Notes: generated from the sequence alone by a model not told the origin. Shown: positions 35,780 through 44,583, counted from the stretch's first letter. The stretch is 64,000 nt of DNA from Streptomyces glomeratus (GCF_021462825.1 NZ_JAKEEB010000015.1:1-64000); one strand, 5' to 3'. Numbers and translations: made by a program.

Positions 35780-37045
35780 TCATCGGCTCCCCTCTGTGGC
35801 CGCTCGCGACCACGCGGGCAGTCGCGGCCTTTCCCCGCTGATCGAGTCGAGCAGCAGCCTCGCGGCCACCTCCGCTCCGTCGGTGCGGATCATGCCGGCC
35901 ACGGCGCTCGCCCGTGCGCGGGTCTCGGGGGTGAGGGCCGTCCCCAGCGCGGCCGACAGGGACTCGAAGGTCGGAGTCGGACCGTCATGTGCCGCGCCGA
36001 TGCCCAGGCCGGCCACCCGGCCGGCCCAGTACGGCTGGTCCGCCGCCTGGGGTACGACCACCTGAGACGCCCCGGCCCGGGTGGCCGTCGTCGTGGTGCC
36101 CGCGCCGCCGTGGTGCACGACGGCGGCCACCCGGCCGAACAGCGCCTGCTGGTTGACCTCGCCGACGATGAAGCAGTCGTCCCGGTCGTCGATCAGGGCC
36201 AGGTCGGCCCAGCCGCGGGCGACGACCACCCTGCGGCCCTGCGCCCGGACCGCCTCGATGGCCACCTGGGCGATGTCCGTCGATGTGCGCATGGGCATGC
36301 TGCCGAAGCCCACGTACACCGGCGGTGTGCCGGCGTCCAGGAACGCCACCAGCTCGGCCGGGAGCGGGTGCACGTCGGGCAGGATCCATGCGCCGGTCTG
36401 GACGGCGTCGAGGCCCGGCGTCTGCTGCCACGGGTCCAGGACCGGGTCCGTCGCCAGCCACGGCCGGTCGCCGATGACGTAGGCGCGGACGTCGTCCACC
36501 GGCGGCAGGCCGTGCGCCACCCGGTTCGTGTTGAGCGCCTCGCCGAACAGCGTGTTGATGCTCTGGGCGTCCAGGTCCCACAGCACCCGGTTGTCGGTCA
36601 CCTCCGGCGGGAACGGCCGGCCCGGATACGCCAGCGGCGGGCGGTGCGGCGACGGCAGGGTGAGCTGCTGGAAGCTCACGGACACGGAGGGGATGCCCAG
36701 TTTCTCGGCCACCGACCGTGCGGCGGCCACGGCAGGCATCACACCGGTCGCCACCAGTGCATCGCATCCTTCGGCCGCGGCGGTGACCGCGTCGAACTGG
36801 TCGGCTGTCAACGCGGCCGCCCGCTGGCGCAGGGAGGACGGCGGCGGCGCCGCGGTCGTCAGCTCGCGCGCCGACGGGCCGGCCGGCACCAGCGGAACGC
36901 CGACGCCGGCCAACCGCTGCGCGAAGTCCTCGTCCGGAGGTGCGCACACCCGCACCTCCGCGCCGAGTGCCCGCAGCCGCACCGCGAGTCCCACCAGCGG
37001 TTCGACATCTCCACGCGACCCATATGTAGACAAAAGCACACGCAC
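35780..37045 (-). CDS. rifamycin-type glycosyltransferase (GT1)
   Basis: A 421-residue GT1 (GT-B fold) glycosyltransferase like macrolide and rifamycin-inactivating transferases. The N-terminal nucleotide-sugar-fold start is MRVLLSTYGSRGDVEPLVGLA. The C-terminal UDP-glycosyltransferase signature HHGGAGTTTTATRAGASQVVVP lies near residue 310. A rifamycin-associated element is present 60 bp upstream of GTG 37045 (GGGGGAG ribosome site). Rgt-type enzymes glucosylate the C23 hydroxyl of rifamycin. The element and the helR partner make this assignment likely. Confidence 0.85.
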   Translation of the reverse strand: MRVLLSTYGSRGDVEPLVGLAVRLRALGAEVRVCAPPDEDFAQRLAGVGVPLVPAGPSARELTTAAPPPSSLRQRAAALTADQFDAVTAAAEGCDALVATGVMPAVAAARSVAEKLGIPSVSVSFQQLTLPSPHRPPLAYPGRPFPPEVTDNRVLWDLDAQSINTLFGEALNTNRVAHGLPPVDDVRAYVIGDRPWLATDPVLDPWQQTPGLDAVQTGAWILPDVHPLPAELVAFLDAGTPPVYVGFGSMPMRTSTDIAQVAIEAVRAQGRRVVVARGWADLALIDDRDDCFIVGEVNQQALFGRVAAVVHHGGAGTTTTATRAGASQVVVPQAADQPYWAGRVAGLGIGAAHDGPTPTFESLSAALGTALTPETRARASAVAGMIRTDGAEVAARLLLDSISGERPRLPAWSRAATEGSR

Positions 37046-37104
37046 TTCGCGACTCCCCCGTTTACCCAGGCTCCGGCTTCGGCCGCCGATTCTGCGGCAC
37101 GACG

Positions 37105-37124
37105 GGGGCCTTGCCGCAAGCCCC
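37105..37124 (-). promoter_or_regulatory. rifamycin-associated element (RAE)
   Basis: On the minus strand this 20-base site reads GGGGCTTGCGGCAAGGCCCC, the known RAE inverted repeat found before rifamycin-inactivation genes (glycosyltransferase, monooxygenase, phosphotransferase, Arr, helR) in actinomycetes. It lies 60 bp before the glycosyltransferase start and should confer rifamycin induction on the two-gene unit. Confidence 0.85.
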
Positions 37125-37147
37125 CCGGTGCGCTATACGTTGAGAGT

Positions 37148-37182
37148 GGAAAGGAGCCGGTAGCCTCCTTTCCCTTTCTTTT
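37148..37182 (+). terminator. intrinsic terminator with T tract
   Basis: GGAAAGGAG (37148-37156) pairs with CTCCTTTCC (37165-37173), followed by CTTTCTTTTT. A T-rich intrinsic terminator is unusual in this G+C-rich window. A TATACGT -10-like sequence is at 37134-37140, just upstream, so a very short plus-strand transcript is conceivable. Confidence 0.6.
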
Positions 37183-37224
37183 TGCGGTCGGTTGTGGCTT
37201 TTGCCGTCGGCTGTGGCTTTTTGC
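37177..37224. repeat. imperfect 22-bp T-rich repeats
   Basis: Units of the form TTTTGC-GTCGG-TGTGGC recur about twice, with a third partial start (TTTTTGCAGTC). They contribute the AT-rich tract beside the RAE. Otherwise 37183-37461 carries only the promoter region of the next gene. Confidence 0.55.
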
Positions 37225-37461
37225 AGTCTCTGTCCGTTGTGGGTGGACAGCCCCTCGCGAAGCGGCGGCGCGCCGCACAGGGCGTGCGTTCACCCCCCGC
37301 GCGCTCTCCATGGCCCGACCCCCTCGACGACTTGACGGGAAACCAGGCGCGTCTGCGGCAGATGTGGCATCGGCGTGATGTGGATCACGCGCGATGAGTG
37401 CATAGCGAGGCCGGTCCCAATGCCTTCCTTATGAGTGCAAGGAACTGGTGAGGGCGGGACG

Positions 37462-37974
37462 GTGCGGATGGAGAAGACGGGGGCCGATGGGTTCGACGGG
37501 TTCGTGACGGCTCGTTGGTCGGCGTTGTTCCATCTGGCGCGCCTGCTCTGCGGAGGCGATCGGCATCGGGCCGAGGATCTGCTGCAGGAAGCCCTGGTCA
37601 AACTCTGGTTCGCCTGGCCGAAGGTGGCCGACGAGGCGCCGGAGGCCTACGTACGGAAGATCATGGGGCGGGCGGCCGCACGCTCCGCCCGCCGCCGGTG
37701 GTGGGGTGAGCGCCCGGTGGACCGGCTGCCCGAGCTGGCCCAGACGGGGGACATGTCCGCCGCCGTGGCGGAACGCTCGCGATTGGAGACTGCACTGGCC
37801 CAGTTGACGCCGCGTCAGCGGGCCGCGGTGGTGCTGCGGTACTACCAGGACCTGTCCGAGAAGCAGGTCGCCGCGGTGCTGGGTGTCCCGGTGGGTACGG
37901 CTCGGTCCCACGCCTCACGGGGCGTGGCGCGCCTGCGTCAGATCCTGGCCGATGTCATCGATCCGGTGGGATGA
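37462..37974 (+). CDS. SigE-family ECF RNA polymerase sigma factor
   Basis: A 170-residue ECF sigma factor of the actinobacterial SigE family. Region 2 has FHLARLLCGGDRHRAEDLLQEALVKLW. Region 4 has LTPRQRAAVVLRYYQDLSEKQVAAVLGVPVGTARSH. Starts GTG 37462 (MRMEKTG) and ATG 37468 are both possible behind AGGGCGGG. The stop overlaps the start of the downstream membrane protein (ATGA), so the two are translationally coupled and probably form a sigma/anti-sigma or sensor pair. Confidence 0.88.
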   Translation: MRMEKTGADGFDGFVTARWSALFHLARLLCGGDRHRAEDLLQEALVKLWFAWPKVADEAPEAYVRKIMGRAAARSARRRWWGERPVDRLPELAQTGDMSAAVAERSRLETALAQLTPRQRAAVVLRYYQDLSEKQVAAVLGVPVGTARSHASRGVARLRQILADVIDPVG

Positions 37975-38495
37975 GGGAATCCATGGACCACTTCGAACAG
38001 GAGTTGGCGCGGATGATGCGCGACTCCCAGGAGTACATCCCCTTCGCATCGGAGCAGCGGGAGCGCCTCCGGGAGGGCGTACGGGCCCGTCGGCGGCTTC
38101 GGGCGGCGACGGTCGCCGGCGGCTCCGTTCTCCTGGTCGCCGGGCTGACGGCCGGCTTGTTCCTGCTGCCGAAGGGGCCTGCCGTGGACCGGCCCCAGGG
38201 TCCCCTGACGCGGCCCGGGACGAGCTCGTCGTCCTCACCCGCGCCGAGCACCTCGTCACCGGCGGTGTCCCCGACCCAGTCCCACGCCCCGGGCACCCCG
38301 ACCGGCACCGGGACCACCGGCGGCTCCTCGCCCCCGTCCACGTTCCCCTCCGGCTCGGTGGATCCGACGACTTTCCCCCCGAATCCGCCCGCGACCACGG
38401 CCACCGCACCGGCGACCTCCACCGTCGCTCAGGGCACACGGACGGCGAGGCCTCCGGTGTCCTCACCACCGGCCGGCTCGCACAGCTCCGGATAG
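37971..38495 (+). CDS. single-helix membrane partner of SigE-type factor
   Basis: A 174-residue protein. A cytosolic N-terminus (residues 1-45, HFEQELARMMRDSQEYIPF) precedes one membrane helix (about 46-68). An extracytoplasmic, very Ser/Thr/Pro/Gly-rich tail to the end has low complexity. Topology and coupling to the sigma gene suggest an anti-sigma-like or sensor protein, though no zinc anti-sigma motif is present. The biased tail may be a cell-wall spacer. Confidence 0.65.
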   Translation: MRESMDHFEQELARMMRDSQEYIPFASEQRERLREGVRARRRLRAATVAGGSVLLVAGLTAGLFLLPKGPAVDRPQGPLTRPGTSSSSSPAPSTSSPAVSPTQSHAPGTPTGTGTTGGSSPPSTFPSGSVDPTTFPPNPPATTATAPATSTVAQGTRTARPPVSSPPAGSHSSG

Positions 38496-38634
38496 CCGGG
38501 GCCGGCCCGTATCGCCGACCCCGGCTCCTGCCTCAGCCCCACCACACCCCCACCTTCATCAGCAACCCGTGATCGCACGGCTGCCATGAATGCCTTCGGC
38601 ATGCCCTGCGCCAGAGAACATAACCGGACAGACA

Positions 38635-39885
38635 ATGACACATGCCATACCTGCCGCCCGGACCGATCGGTTGCCCCTGCGGACACCGCTGCCCGCGCAC
38701 CACCTGGATCCCGTCCTGGACGTAGTCGTCCCCGTGTTCAACGAGGAGACCGATCTGGAGCCGAGCGTGCGGCGCCTCCACGCGCATCTGCGGGCGACGT
38801 TCCCCTATCCGTTCCGCATCACGGTCGCCGACAACGCGAGTACCGACGACACCCCGCGCATCGCCGCCCGGCTGGCCGCCGAACTGCCGGAGACGGAGTG
38901 GATACGGCTGGCCGAGAAGGGGCGCGGCCGGGCGCTTCACGCCGCGTGGTCGTCTTCTCCGGCCCCGGTGCTCGCGTATCTGGACGTCGACCTGTCCACC
39001 GAACTGACGGCGCTGCTCCCGCTGGTTGCACCACTGATCTCCGGACACTCCGACATCGCCATCGGGACGCGGCTGGCCCGGGGCTCCACCGTCGTGCGCG
39101 GTCCCAAGCGGGAGATCATCTCCCGCTGCTACAACGTTCTCCTGCGCTCCACCCTGGCCGTGGGCTTCTCCGACGCGCAGTGCGGTTTCAAGGCGGTACG
39201 GCGCGATGTCGCCGAGCGGCTGCTGCCCTTGGTGAAGGACACGGGATGGTTCTTCGACACCGAGCTGCTGGTGATCGCCGAACGGGCCGGGCTGCGCATC
39301 CACGAGGTGCCCGTCGACTGGGTGGACGACCCCGACAGCAGGGTCGACATCCTGTCCACGGCCCTGGCCGACCTGCGCGGCATCGCCAGGATCGGCCGGG
39401 CGCTGGCCCGTGGCACGCTTCCGATGGCCGGGCTGCGCCGGAGCGGAACCGGCGCGCCACCAGACGGCCTGGCCGCCCAGATGGCGCGTTTCGCCGCCGT
39501 GGGAGCACTGAGCACTGTGGGGTATCTGCTCCTCTACACGGCCCTGCGTCCGGTGGGCGCACCCCAGGCCGCCAACGCCCTGGCGCTGCTGGTCTGCGCT
39601 CTCGCCAACACGGCCGCGAACCGGCGGCTCACCTTCGGCATGCGCGGCCGGGGCGCGCTACGCCACCAGGCCAAGGGGCTGGTCGTCTTCGCCGTCGGCC
39701 TGGCACTCACCAGCGGCTCACTCGCCGTGCTGCACCGCGCGGCGCCCCATGTCACGCGCCCCTTCGAGCTCGTGGTGCTCGTCGCCGCCAACCTGGCCGC
39801 CACGCTGCTGCGTTTCCTGCTCTTCCGGTCCTGGGTGTTCCCCGCCCGCTCCCGCGCCGATCAGGCGGGAGACACGACCTCATGA
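38635..39885 (+). CDS. GT2 polyprenyl-phosphate glycosyltransferase fused to GtrA
   Basis: A 416-residue fusion. Residues 25-260 are a GT2 dolichyl/polyprenyl-phosphate glucosyltransferase-like domain: PVFNEETDLEPSV, the D117-V-D119 metal site, GFKAVRRDVAERL and WFFDTELLVIAERAGLRI. Residues about 275-405 are a four-helix GtrA-like flippase domain (RFAAVGALSTVGYLLLY). It probably makes a lipid-linked sugar and helps flip it. The next gene overlaps (ATGA), so a mannosyltransferase may use the product. ATG 38635 is chosen over 38590, which would lengthen the leader without a ribosome site. Confidence 0.85.
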   Translation: MTHAIPAARTDRLPLRTPLPAHHLDPVLDVVVPVFNEETDLEPSVRRLHAHLRATFPYPFRITVADNASTDDTPRIAARLAAELPETEWIRLAEKGRGRALHAAWSSSPAPVLAYLDVDLSTELTALLPLVAPLISGHSDIAIGTRLARGSTVVRGPKREIISRCYNVLLRSTLAVGFSDAQCGFKAVRRDVAERLLPLVKDTGWFFDTELLVIAERAGLRIHEVPVDWVDDPDSRVDILSTALADLRGIARIGRALARGTLPMAGLRRSGTGAPPDGLAAQMARFAAVGALSTVGYLLLYTALRPVGAPQAANALALLVCALANTAANRRLTFGMRGRGALRHQAKGLVVFAVGLALTSGSLAVLHRAAPHVTRPFELVVLVAANLAATLLRFLLFRSWVFPARSRADQAGDTTS

Positions 39886-41231
39886 CCAACCAGGCCCCCG
39901 CGGACAGCCACGGCACCGCTCCCGCGGGATTCCCCGCACCCGTGCGCACGGAAGCCGACGCCCCGGCCTTCCCGGCCGCCTTCGCGCCGGTGACCGCGCG
40001 CGACCGGTGGGGACGGCTGCGCCGAGCGGTGCGGCACCACGTCCCCGTGCTTCTGCTGTACGGCACGCTCAAGTCGATCGGTTTCACCGTCTTCCTGCTC
40101 CTGCTGCACTCCGCCGGGGACTACCGGCGGAAGCATCCTCGCTTCGGCGGCGGTGCCCACCCCTGGGACGTGCTCGCCACTTGGGACGGCTGGTGGTACC
40201 AGCAGGTCGCCGCGCACGGATACCACCCTGCCCTCGTCCCCGTTCCCGGAGCCACCGGCCTGATCACCCTCGAGGGCAACTCGGCAGCGTTCTTCCCCCT
40301 CTATCCGGCCGTGATGCGGCTGGTCTCCGAGTGCACCGGCCTCGGCCTGTACGGCGCCGGCCTCCTGGTCTCGGTCGTCGCCTCGTTCGTGGCCGCCCTG
40401 GGGATCCACGCCGTCACCGCCCGGCTCGGCGGAAGGCGGGCCGGGCTGGCCGCAGCCGGACTGTGGGCCGTATGGCCGGGTTCCGGCATGGAGTGGTCCG
40501 TCTACTCGGAATCCCTCTACGTCGCCCTCGCCGTCTGGGCCTGCCACGCCGTCATGAGCCGCCGATGGCTGGCCGCGGGAATCCTCACCTGCGCGGCAGG
40601 CCTCACCCGCCCCACCGCCGCTGCGCTCGTCGCGGCTGTCACCGTCGCCGCGCTGCTCACCCTTGTCCGGCAGCGAGCCGAACCCCCGCTGCGCGCCCGC
40701 CCCCGGCAGTGGGACGCCGTCCTGCGTCCGTCGGCGGCCATCGTGATCGCCCCGCTCGGCCTGCTCGGCTATCTGCTCTGGGTGGGCCACCGTATGGGCG
40801 ATCCCGGCGGCTACTTCAAGCTCCAGGAGGGCGCCTGGGCCCATAAGTTCGACTACGGCGCGTACACACTCAAGGTGTTCGAGTCCGTGCCCGTGGGCCA
40901 CTTCGGGTACCTCTTCGCGTCCCCGTACGCCGACATCGTCAGTGTGGGCACCGTCCTGCTGGCGCTGCTGCTGATCCCACCGCTGATCCGGCTGCGCCCT
41001 CCGGCCGTACTGGTCGTCCACACCGTCCTCACCCTCGCCCTGGTCCTCGGCGGCCAGCAGATATTCGCCAACGTCTCCCGCTATCTGCTCCCCGCCTTCC
41101 CGCTCTTCATCCCGCTCGCGCTCGCCATGCGCGGCCTCGGAGCGCGTTCGCGATTCACGGTGCTCGCCCTCGCCGCGGTGGCATCGGGTTCGTACGCGGG
41201 ATACGTCCTCTTCGAACTCGGCGTCCCGTAA
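39882..41231 (+). CDS. PIG-V-like membrane mannosyltransferase
   Basis: A 449-residue polytopic membrane protein with about 9-10 helices. The luminal-side loop after helix 1 has ATWDGWWYQQVAAHGY, the D/W-containing active-site motif of PIG-V-type mannosyltransferases. Later segments include NSAAFFPLYPAVMRLVS and EWSVYSESLYVAL. It probably transfers a sugar from a polyprenyl-phosphate donor, likely the product of the coupled upstream gene. Acceptor unknown; glycoproteins or glycolipids of the envelope are plausible. Confidence 0.8.
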   Translation: MTNQAPADSHGTAPAGFPAPVRTEADAPAFPAAFAPVTARDRWGRLRRAVRHHVPVLLLYGTLKSIGFTVFLLLLHSAGDYRRKHPRFGGGAHPWDVLATWDGWWYQQVAAHGYHPALVPVPGATGLITLEGNSAAFFPLYPAVMRLVSECTGLGLYGAGLLVSVVASFVAALGIHAVTARLGGRRAGLAAAGLWAVWPGSGMEWSVYSESLYVALAVWACHAVMSRRWLAAGILTCAAGLTRPTAAALVAAVTVAALLTLVRQRAEPPLRARPRQWDAVLRPSAAIVIAPLGLLGYLLWVGHRMGDPGGYFKLQEGAWAHKFDYGAYTLKVFESVPVGHFGYLFASPYADIVSVGTVLLALLLIPPLIRLRPPAVLVVHTVLTLALVLGGQQIFANVSRYLLPAFPLFIPLALAMRGLGARSRFTVLALAAVASGSYAGYVLFELGVP

Positions 41232-41249
41232 GGCCCGGGGTGGCAAAGT

Positions 41250-41295
41250 CAGGCGCAGCCCGCGGATCTCCCCCGGACTCCTCGGGCTGCGCCTG
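41250..41295 (+). terminator. terminator, 13-bp stem
   Basis: CAGGCGCAGCCCG (41250-41262) pairs with 41283-41295, shortly after the mannosyltransferase stop. The rest of 41232-41568 contains no supported gene and is the promoter region of the AraC regulator. Confidence 0.75.
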
Positions 41296-41568
41296 GCCGG
41301 CACAGTCGGACCGCGGTCGCCCCCGCGATCCGACTGGTATGGCCACTGGGCCTCATCCTTGCTGCCCCGTCTCTGCGGGTCATTGACGTACAGCGCAGTG
41401 ATGGTTGACGTTCCGCGCACCGGAGGGGTGCGTTCCACCTTCGGCCGCCGTATCTGCCCCTGCTGTCCTTGACGCATAAACCACTTCCCCGGCGGTCCAC
41501 GGTGGGCGACGATGCACAGACGGGTGAAGCGGCGCCGCGCCGGCTGCCGAGACGGGAGGGGCCGAAAG

Positions 41569-42564
41569 GTGATCACTCTCTCCAGCCGGGATCTGCCGGC
41601 AGGGGACCGGTTCGGCTGGTTCTGCGAGCTGGTGGCCCGCGACATGGCGCCGCACGACATCATCACCGAGCACGTCTCGGACTTTCCCGCCTCGGCGACG
41701 CTGTTGTCGCTGGGCGACCGCGTCGGTGTCTCCAGCGTCGCGTTCCCCACCATGCAGTCGATACGTACACGGCGCCTCATCCGGCGTTCCGACCCCGAAC
41801 TGTGGGTGCTGGCCCTGGTCGTCAAAGGGCGCATGCAGCGGGAGCAGGGCGGTAACCGTGTCGACCCGTGCCCGGGTGACCTGGTGCTCTACGACACCTC
41901 ACAGCCGTACTGGGCATCGATCGCCACCGACGACGTGGCGCAGTCCATCGTGCTGCATCTGCCGCGGCACACGCTGCCCGTCCCGGAGCAGGCGCTGCGC
42001 CGGCTGGTGGCCACCGCGCTGCCGTCCCGGACCGGTGTCGGTGTTCTGCTGAGCGAGCTGCTCGGTGGGCTCGTCCGGCAGGGACCGAAGCTCGAGGCCG
42101 CTCAGACACCCCGGCTGGCCTCCGCCGTGGTCGACCTGACCACCGCGTTCCTGGCGAGCCTGTGCGGGGCCGACGGACCGCAGACCGGTGCGGCGCGGAA
42201 GGCGGCACAACTGCACAGGATCAAGTCCTTCATCCGGGCCCGGCTCGGTGAGCCGGGGCTCACTCCCACGGATGTCGCCGCCGCCCACCACATCTCGCTG
42301 CGCGCCTTGCAGTACCTGTTCCGGGAGGACGGCAGGACGGTCGGGCAGTTCATCCGCGAGCAACGCCTGGAGCGCTGCCGGGCCGACCTCACCGACCCCC
42401 GTATGGCCGGCCGTAGCGTCGCCGCGATCGCGATCCGCGCTGGATTCTCCGATGCCGCCGCCTTCAGCCGGGCCTTCAAGGCACACTACGGAATGCCCCC
42501 GGGTGAATACCGCCGAAGCCATGGCGATCCGCAGCAGGGAAACGCCGCCGGGCGGCCCGGCTGA
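41569..42564 (+). CDS. AraC-family regulator with AraC-binding-like N-terminus
   Basis: A 331-residue regulator. Residues 25-180 are the cupin-like AraC-binding domain (LWVLALVVKGRMQREQ, CPGDLVLYDTSQPY). The C-terminal helix-turn-helix pair (about 220-320) is typical: VAAAHHISLRALQYLFREDG and RSVAAIAIRAGFSDAAAFSRAFKAHYG. The GTG at 41569 has GGGAGGGG eight bases upstream. Its target is unknown; the converging NmrA-like gene at 42603 is the nearest candidate. Confidence 0.88.
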   Translation: MITLSSRDLPAGDRFGWFCELVARDMAPHDIITEHVSDFPASATLLSLGDRVGVSSVAFPTMQSIRTRRLIRRSDPELWVLALVVKGRMQREQGGNRVDPCPGDLVLYDTSQPYWASIATDDVAQSIVLHLPRHTLPVPEQALRRLVATALPSRTGVGVLLSELLGGLVRQGPKLEAAQTPRLASAVVDLTTAFLASLCGADGPQTGAARKAAQLHRIKSFIRARLGEPGLTPTDVAAAHHISLRALQYLFREDGRTVGQFIREQRLERCRADLTDPRMAGRSVAAIAIRAGFSDAAAFSRAFKAHYGMPPGEYRRSHGDPQQGNAAGRPG

Positions 42565-42602
42565 GGCCCACTTCCGACTCGGTGGCCGCCGTCCCGGCCG
42601 GG

Positions 42603-43454
42603 TCAGCGGGCACCCGCGAACGCGCGCCGCGCCCAGTCGGCGAAGGTCGTCCAGTGGATCTCCGGATGGGCGCCGTGCAGAGCGGGGATGTCGACGTGGT
42701 AGCCGGGGCCGTTCAGAAACGTCCACATCGCATGCATGTCCGGATTGCCGATCGCCGTCAGCGGTACCTGCTCATGGCGGACTTCACGTCCCAGGATCTC
42801 GCTCAGCGTCGCGGCCATCCGGGCGGGTGTGGGTGCGTCACCGGCCAGTTCGAGGCGCTGCCCGGCGTACGCGGCAGGATGGAGCAGCACCTCGGCCGCG
42901 AAGGCGCCGAGGTCGGGGCGGGCAAGTTGCTGCAAGGGCCGATCAGACGGCAGCGGCAGCTCGAGCACCCCGCCGAGGATGCGCTCCGCTTCGCCCAGGG
43001 CGTTGTCGAAGAAGTATGTCGGCCCCAGGATCGTGTACGGCACATCGCCCGAGGTCAGCTCGGCCTCGACCCGCGCCTTGCTGTCGAAATGCGGTACCCC
43101 GCTGTCCTGGTCGGCACCCGCCACCGAGCTGAACACGAGATGCGGTACGCGCTCCCGGTGCGCGGCATTCAGGATCGCCCGGCCCTGGGCCACCTCGGCC
43201 TCCACGCCGGATTCGAAGGGAGTGGTGAACGCGAACACTCCCGCCACGCCGGTCATCGCCGGGGCCAGCGACCCGGGATCGCTCAGGGACCCCGCCACGA
43301 CCTCGACGCCCCGGTCGGCCAGCGCACGCGCGGCCGGCCGCCCGGGATCCCGCACCAGCGCCCGGACGGGGGCCCCACGCCCCAGCAGGGCGTCGGTCAC
43401 GGCCCTGCCCTGCCCGCCGGTTGCCGCAAGCACCAGGATCGGCTCCTTGGCCAC
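42603..43454 (-). CDS. NmrA/NAD(P)H-binding-like oxidoreductase
   Basis: A 283-residue Rossmann-fold protein. The N-terminal ATGGQGRAVTDALL binds NAD(P). VFSSVAGADQDSGVPHFDSKARVE resembles atypical SDRs such as NmrA and quinone oxidoreductase-2 types, which often lack the catalytic Tyr and act as redox sensors. Converges on the AraC-type regulator. GTG at 43454 with GAGGAG upstream. Confidence 0.82.
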   Translation of the reverse strand: MAKEPILVLAATGGQGRAVTDALLGRGAPVRALVRDPGRPAARALADRGVEVVAGSLSDPGSLAPAMTGVAGVFAFTTPFESGVEAEVAQGRAILNAAHRERVPHLVFSSVAGADQDSGVPHFDSKARVEAELTSGDVPYTILGPTYFFDNALGEAERILGGVLELPLPSDRPLQQLARPDLGAFAAEVLLHPAAYAGQRLELAGDAPTPARMAATLSEILGREVRHEQVPLTAIGNPDMHAMWTFLNGPGYHVDIPALHGAHPEIHWTTFADWARRAFAGAR

Positions 43455-43570
43455 CGGGAACTCCTCTCTCCACCGGGAAGCGTGGCGATGGGTCGTCAGC
43501 GACCGCAACGCTACCCCGGCCGTGACCGGCCGACAGCGACCGCAACGCACGGGTTGCGACCACGGAGATC

Positions 43571-43825
43571 TCAGCCCTCATCGAGCTGCTCGTCGGTGTC
43601 CCCGCCGGTCGAAAGCCGCCAGGTGCACCACAGCCACGACACTGCGAAGGCCGTCATCAGGCCGAGCAGGACGACCACTTGCCGGACGTCGGCGTCGTGG
43701 CCCAGCAGAGACATGAACAGACAGAGCGTCCAGGCCGCCGTACCCACCGCGTAGACGTCGTGCAGTCGGCGCAGTCGCTCCGCATACGCGCCGCGCGGTG
43801 CCGGAGGAGCCGTTTCGGAAGTCAT
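43571..43825 (-). CDS. small two-helix membrane protein
   Basis: An 84-residue protein with two membrane helices (residues about 28-42 and 47-65; VVVLLGLMTAFAVSWLWCTW) and an acidic C-terminus. Not recognised. ATG at 43825; a longer frame up to 44038 looks non-coding. Confidence 0.55.
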   Translation of the reverse strand: MTSETAPPAPRGAYAERLRRLHDVYAVGTAAWTLCLFMSLLGHDADVRQVVVLLGLMTAFAVSWLWCTWRLSTGGDTDEQLDEG

Positions 43826-44437
43826 ACGCAGCCGGTACCCCCCGAGGCACCTCCCATGACCACGGCGTCCTCGAGCGGTCCATGCGGGTGCCGTCGGCCA
43901 GGAGCAACCGTATGCGGCCGGTCCGGGGGTCCCGGAGCTTCGCGGGCCCGGGCAGCGAGTCACACGAACGAGAAGAAACGGCGTCCGAAACCCGGACGCC
44001 GCATTCTCATTACAGCAGTCGAATACCTTTGCAGGCACTTGGACTTCGGTCGCTTCGAGCGACCGAGCACTTTGTCAGCCGTTTCGTGAGCCGTATCCGC
44101 CCGCAAACGGAATCCGGTCACGATGCGTTCCATGGCGGAGCGGTGAGCGGATTCTCTGGTTCCGTACCGGCCGAGTGGTCCTCTGATGTGGGAAGAGGGT
44201 TGTCCCCGTGTTCTGGCAACGATGTCTGCGGCCGGGAGGCGGCGGAATCCGTTGCCGCCGCGGGATTCCTTTGCCCGCGCCTGCGTTGAATCGTTTCCCG
44301 GCATCGTTGTCTTCTGCGGGGAACGGGGCGCACGTACCGAATGGCTCGAACTCGACCTTGTGTTCGCGGGCCGGTGGCAACACTTTTGATTGCCGTCGGC
44401 CACCGGTCGGCGAACATCCGATGAGAGGGGATCCGTG
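43826..44437. other. 612-bp intergenic region before the peptide operon
   Basis: No supported gene. It contains two terminator-like hairpins: 43979-44001 (CGGCGTCCG/CGGACGCCG) and 44047-44065 (CGGTCGCT/AGCGACCG). A long upstream region containing AT-richer tracts (ACTTTTGATTG near 44382) should hold the operon promoter. The final 15 bases include the 21-base sequence shared with 261-281. Confidence 0.5.
43979..44001. terminator. hairpin terminator, 9-bp stem
   Basis: CGGCGTCCG pairs with CGGACGCCG around a five-base loop. A second hairpin (44047-44065) follows. Together they insulate the peptide operon. Confidence 0.55.
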
Positions 44438-44557
44438 ATGAAGTCGACTCTCGCAATGCGCAAGAAGTCCGGTGTCAAGAAGATTGCCGTGCGTCGTGCC
44501 GGCGACGTGCGTCTGACGTCGGCCGCCTGTCAGTGCCCGTACAGCGCCAACGCGTAA
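44438..44557 (+). CDS. candidate precursor peptide with CxC tail
   Basis: A 39-residue peptide starting at ATG 44438 behind AGAGGGGAT. It has a basic leader (MKSTLAMRKKSGVKKIAVRR, 8 Lys/Arg) and a short linker (AGDVRLTSA). The tail ACQCPYSANA is uncharged and has two cysteines spaced by one residue. Its size, the leader/core contrast and the hairpin before a membrane protease gene match RiPP or processed-signal precursors. No family was recognised. The last ten residues are the best core candidate. No radical SAM, YcaO or lanthipeptide enzyme is nearby. Confidence 0.6.
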   Translation: MKSTLAMRKKSGVKKIAVRRAGDVRLTSAACQCPYSANA

Positions 44558-44583
44558 CGCTTCACACGCTCCTGAATTGCGCT

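Noticed and set aside
33655..35841. 728-codon plus-strand frame opposite helR
   Set aside because: It is a shadow of helR; no motifs or start context.
38586..41231. 881-codon frame joining the GT2 region to the mannosyltransferase
   Set aside because: The first half is an out-of-frame reading of the GT2-GtrA gene. The mannosyltransferase starts at 39882 with ATGA coupling.
44438..44557. Peptide as a lanthipeptide, lasso or sactipeptide precursor
   Set aside because: No LanB/C/M, asparagine-synthetase-like or radical SAM gene lies nearby, so none of these classes can be supported.
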